DNA of 7,781 nucleotides from DASWRT01 sp036403035 (GTDB taxonomy: Bacteria > Pseudomonadota > Alphaproteobacteria > ATCC43930 > CGMCC-115725): assembly GCA_036403035.1 (NCBI GenBank), contig DASWRT010000278.1, positions 1 to 7,781 on the forward strand, read 5' to 3'. The position numbers and the translations under genes are program-made. Of the stretch, positions 6,001-7,781 are shown one piece after another (positions within the stretch are counted from its first letter, which is position 1; each line of letters opens with the position of its first letter). The notes beneath the pieces are model-generated. The model had not been told where the DNA came from. It worked only from the letters and a program-made list of their open reading frames with translations, and made no database searches.

Positions 6001-7781
6001 ATGTCCGCCGCCGGTACCGAGATCGCCGCCGTCGAGGAGCTGACCGAGGAGCAGGCCGCCGCCGAGCTGGAGCGGCTGGCGCATGAGATCGCGCACCACG
6101 ACCGGCTCTATTACGAGCAGGCGATGCCGGCGGTCTCGGACGCCGAGTACGACGCGCTGGTGAAGCGGAACCGCGCGGTCGAGGCGCGCTTCCCCGCGCT
6201 GATCCGGCCCGACAGCCCGTCGCAGCGCGTCGGCGGGCGCGCCGCCGAGGGCTTCGCCAAGGTGACGCACGCGCGGCCGATGCTGTCGCTCGACAACGCC
6301 TTCGACCCCGAGGACGTGCGCGAGTTCTTCGCCGGCATTCACCGCTTCTTCAAGCGGCCGGAGGATCTGGCCCGCGTCGACGCGGCGACCATCGCCGTCA
6401 CCGCTGAGCCGAAGATCGACGGGCTCTCGATGTCGCTGCGCTACGAGAAGGGGAAGCTCGCGCTGGGGGCCACGCGCGGCGACGGCGTCGTCGGCGAGGA
6501 CGTGACCGCCAACGTGCGCACCGTCCGCTCGATCCCGAAGACATTGCAGGGCAGCGGCTGGCCGGAGATCCTGGAGGTCCGCGGCGAGGTCTACATGGAC
6601 CGCGACGGGTTCTTCCGCCTGAACGAGGAGCGCGCGAAGGAGGACGAGCCGGTCTTCGCCAACCCGCGCAACGCCGCCGCCGGCTCGCTGCGCCAGCTCG
6701 ACCCCGACGTGACGGCGCGCCGTCCCTTGAAGTTCTTCGCCTATGCGCTCGGCGAGACCAGCGGCCCCGTCGCGAAGACGCATTGGGGCGTCCTCGAATG
6801 CCTCGCGAAATGGGGCTTCACGGTCAACGACCGCTCGAAGCTCTGCCGCGGCGTCGACGAGGTGCTCGCCTTCCACGAGGGGATCGCCGCCGAGCGGGCG
6901 ATGCTGCCCTACGACATCGACGGCGTCGTCTACAAGGTCAACGACCTCGACCTTCAGGACCGCCTCGGCATCGCCAGCCGCGCGCCGCGCTGGGCGATCG
7001 CGCACAAATTCCCGGCGCAGCAGGCGCAGACCGTGCTGCGCGAGATCCGCATCCAGGTCGGCCGCCAGGGCTCGCTGACGCCGGTGGCCGAGCTGGAGCC
7101 GATCACCGTCGGCGGCGTCGTCGTCAGCCGCGCGACCCTGCACAACGAGGACGAGATCCGGCGCAAGGACGTACGCATCGGCGACACCGTGATCGTGCAG
7201 CGCGCCGGCGACGTGATCCCGCAGATCGTCGGCGTCATCGTCGAGCGGCGCCCGCCCGACAGCGTGCCCTATGTCTTCCCCGACCATTGTCCGGTCTGCG
7301 GCAGCCTCGCCATCCGCGAGGGCAGCGACGTGGTGCGGCGCTGCACCGGCGGCCTGATCTGCGCGGCGCAGGCGGTGGAGCGGCTGAAGCATTTCGTCTC
7401 GCGCGACGCCTTCGACATCGAAGGGCTCGGCAAAAAGCATGTCGACGCCTTCTACCACGACGGCCTGATCAAGGGGCCGGGCGACATCTTCCGCCTCAAG
7501 GAGCACGAGGCCGCGATCCGCGAGCGCGAGGGCTGGGGCGAGACCAGCGCCCGCAAGCTGATCGAGGCGATCGAGGCGCGCCGCCGCATCCCGCTCGAGC
7601 GCTTCATCTACGCGCTCGGCATCCGACAGGTCGGCCAGGTGACGGCGAAGCTGCTGGCCCGCCACTACCGGAGCTATGCGAACTGGCGGGCGCAGATGGA
7701 GGAGGCGAGCCGGGCGCGCCCGAAACACCCGGTCGTCAGCGCTGAGCAGGACCAGCCGGGTGAAGGCGCGGAGAGCGCGGA
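6001..7781 (+). CDS. ligA: NAD-dependent DNA ligase LigA, 3' end missing
   Basis: LigA seals nicks in DNA, joining Okazaki fragments and finishing repair, using NAD+ to form an enzyme-AMP intermediate. The frame is open from 6001 to the window end, giving 593 codons of a protein usually near 670-720 residues. Domain order: the NMN-binding Ia region with HHDRLYYEQ and VSDAEYDAL (about residues 35-60); the adenylation domain with KIDG, where Lys138 is the AMP-accepting lysine, TRGDG with Arg159, VRGEV with Glu196, and DGVVYKV with Lys312; an OB fold with GRQGSLTPVAELEP and VQRAGDVIPQI; and a C4 zinc finger, Cys430, Cys433, Cys448 and Cys454, with the standard spacing. Helix-hairpin-helix motifs (IEGLGKKHVDAF, ALGIRQVGQVTAKLL) come last. 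The window ends in a charged stretch within the helix-hairpin-helix region; the BRCT domain lies outside. All catalytic residues are present, so this should be the essential replicative ligase. Confidence 0.97.
   Translation, partial: MSAAGTEIAAVEELTEEQAAAELERLAHEIAHHDRLYYEQAMPAVSDAEYDALVKRNRAVEARFPALIRPDSPSQRVGGRAAEGFAKVTHARPMLSLDNAFDPEDVREFFAGIHRFFKRPEDLARVDAATIAVTAEPKIDGLSMSLRYEKGKLALGATRGDGVVGEDVTANVRTVRSIPKTLQGSGWPEILEVRGEVYMDRDGFFRLNEERAKEDEPVFANPRNAAAGSLRQLDPDVTARRPLKFFAYALGETSGPVAKTHWGVLECLAKWGFTVNDRSKLCRGVDEVLAFHEGIAAERAMLPYDIDGVVYKVNDLDLQDRLGIASRAPRWAIAHKFPAQQAQTVLREIRIQVGRQGSLTPVAELEPITVGGVVVSRATLHNEDEIRRKDVRIGDTVIVQRAGDVIPQIVGVIVERRPPDSVPYVFPDHCPVCGSLAIREGSDVVRRCTGGLICAAQAVERLKHFVSRDAFDIEGLGKKHVDAFYHDGLIKGPGDIFRLKEHEAAIREREGWGETSARKLIEAIEARRRIPLERFIYALGIRQVGQVTAKLLARHYRSYANWRAQMEEASRARPKHPVVSAEQDQPGEGAESA

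Noticed and set aside
5908..7728. A 606-codon open frame on the - strand opposite ligA
   Set aside because: It is a shadow of the GC-rich third-position bias of ligA; the protein is a low-complexity Arg/Ala/Asp/Leu mix with no family motif, while the + strand gives a complete set of ligase motifs.

Overview
The window is a stretch of ordinary chromosome from a GC-rich alphaproteobacterium, probably of the order Hyphomicrobiales (Rhizobiales). The support is the gene order ftsZ, lpxC, bamD, recN, ligA, all on the + strand; the FtsZ C-terminal tail ending in IPAFLRRQAN; and coding regions with third codon positions that are almost all G or C. The order assignment is an inference from remembered gene order and protein style, not from a search.

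Layout: 2-1483 is the 3' part of ftsZ (cell-division GTPase), closed by a strong intrinsic terminator at 1539-1572. A 190-bp AT-richer leader with a palindrome and a tandem repeat precedes lpxC (1768-2727, lipid A synthesis). A 125-bp spacer with a GC-rich hairpin leads to bamD (2853-3692, outer-membrane protein assembly lipoprotein). A 223-bp gap carrying a REP-like palindrome precedes recN (3916-5592, SMC-like DNA repair ATPase). A 408-bp gap holds nested inverted repeats bounded by about 30-bp G-rich arms. Then ligA (6001 to beyond the window end, NAD-dependent DNA ligase) begins after a good ribosome binding site.

The genes form the tail of the division and cell-wall (dcw) region, joining division (FtsZ) to outer-membrane construction (LpxC for lipid A, BamD for beta-barrel insertion) and DNA maintenance (RecN and LigA). 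The terminator after ftsZ shows that lpxC needs its own promoter. The large spacers suggest that recN and ligA are separate transcription units or only loosely coupled.

I found no new gene system, RNA gene, CRISPR array or complete mobile element. The two things most worth a second look are (1) an abrupt shift in codon use inside ftsZ near position 193, where G/C at third positions rises from about half to about 95 percent, suggesting a mosaic gene or an assembly join; and (2) the recN-ligA spacer, a nested palindromic element whose outer arms each carry a canonical G-quadruplex motif, on opposite strands.
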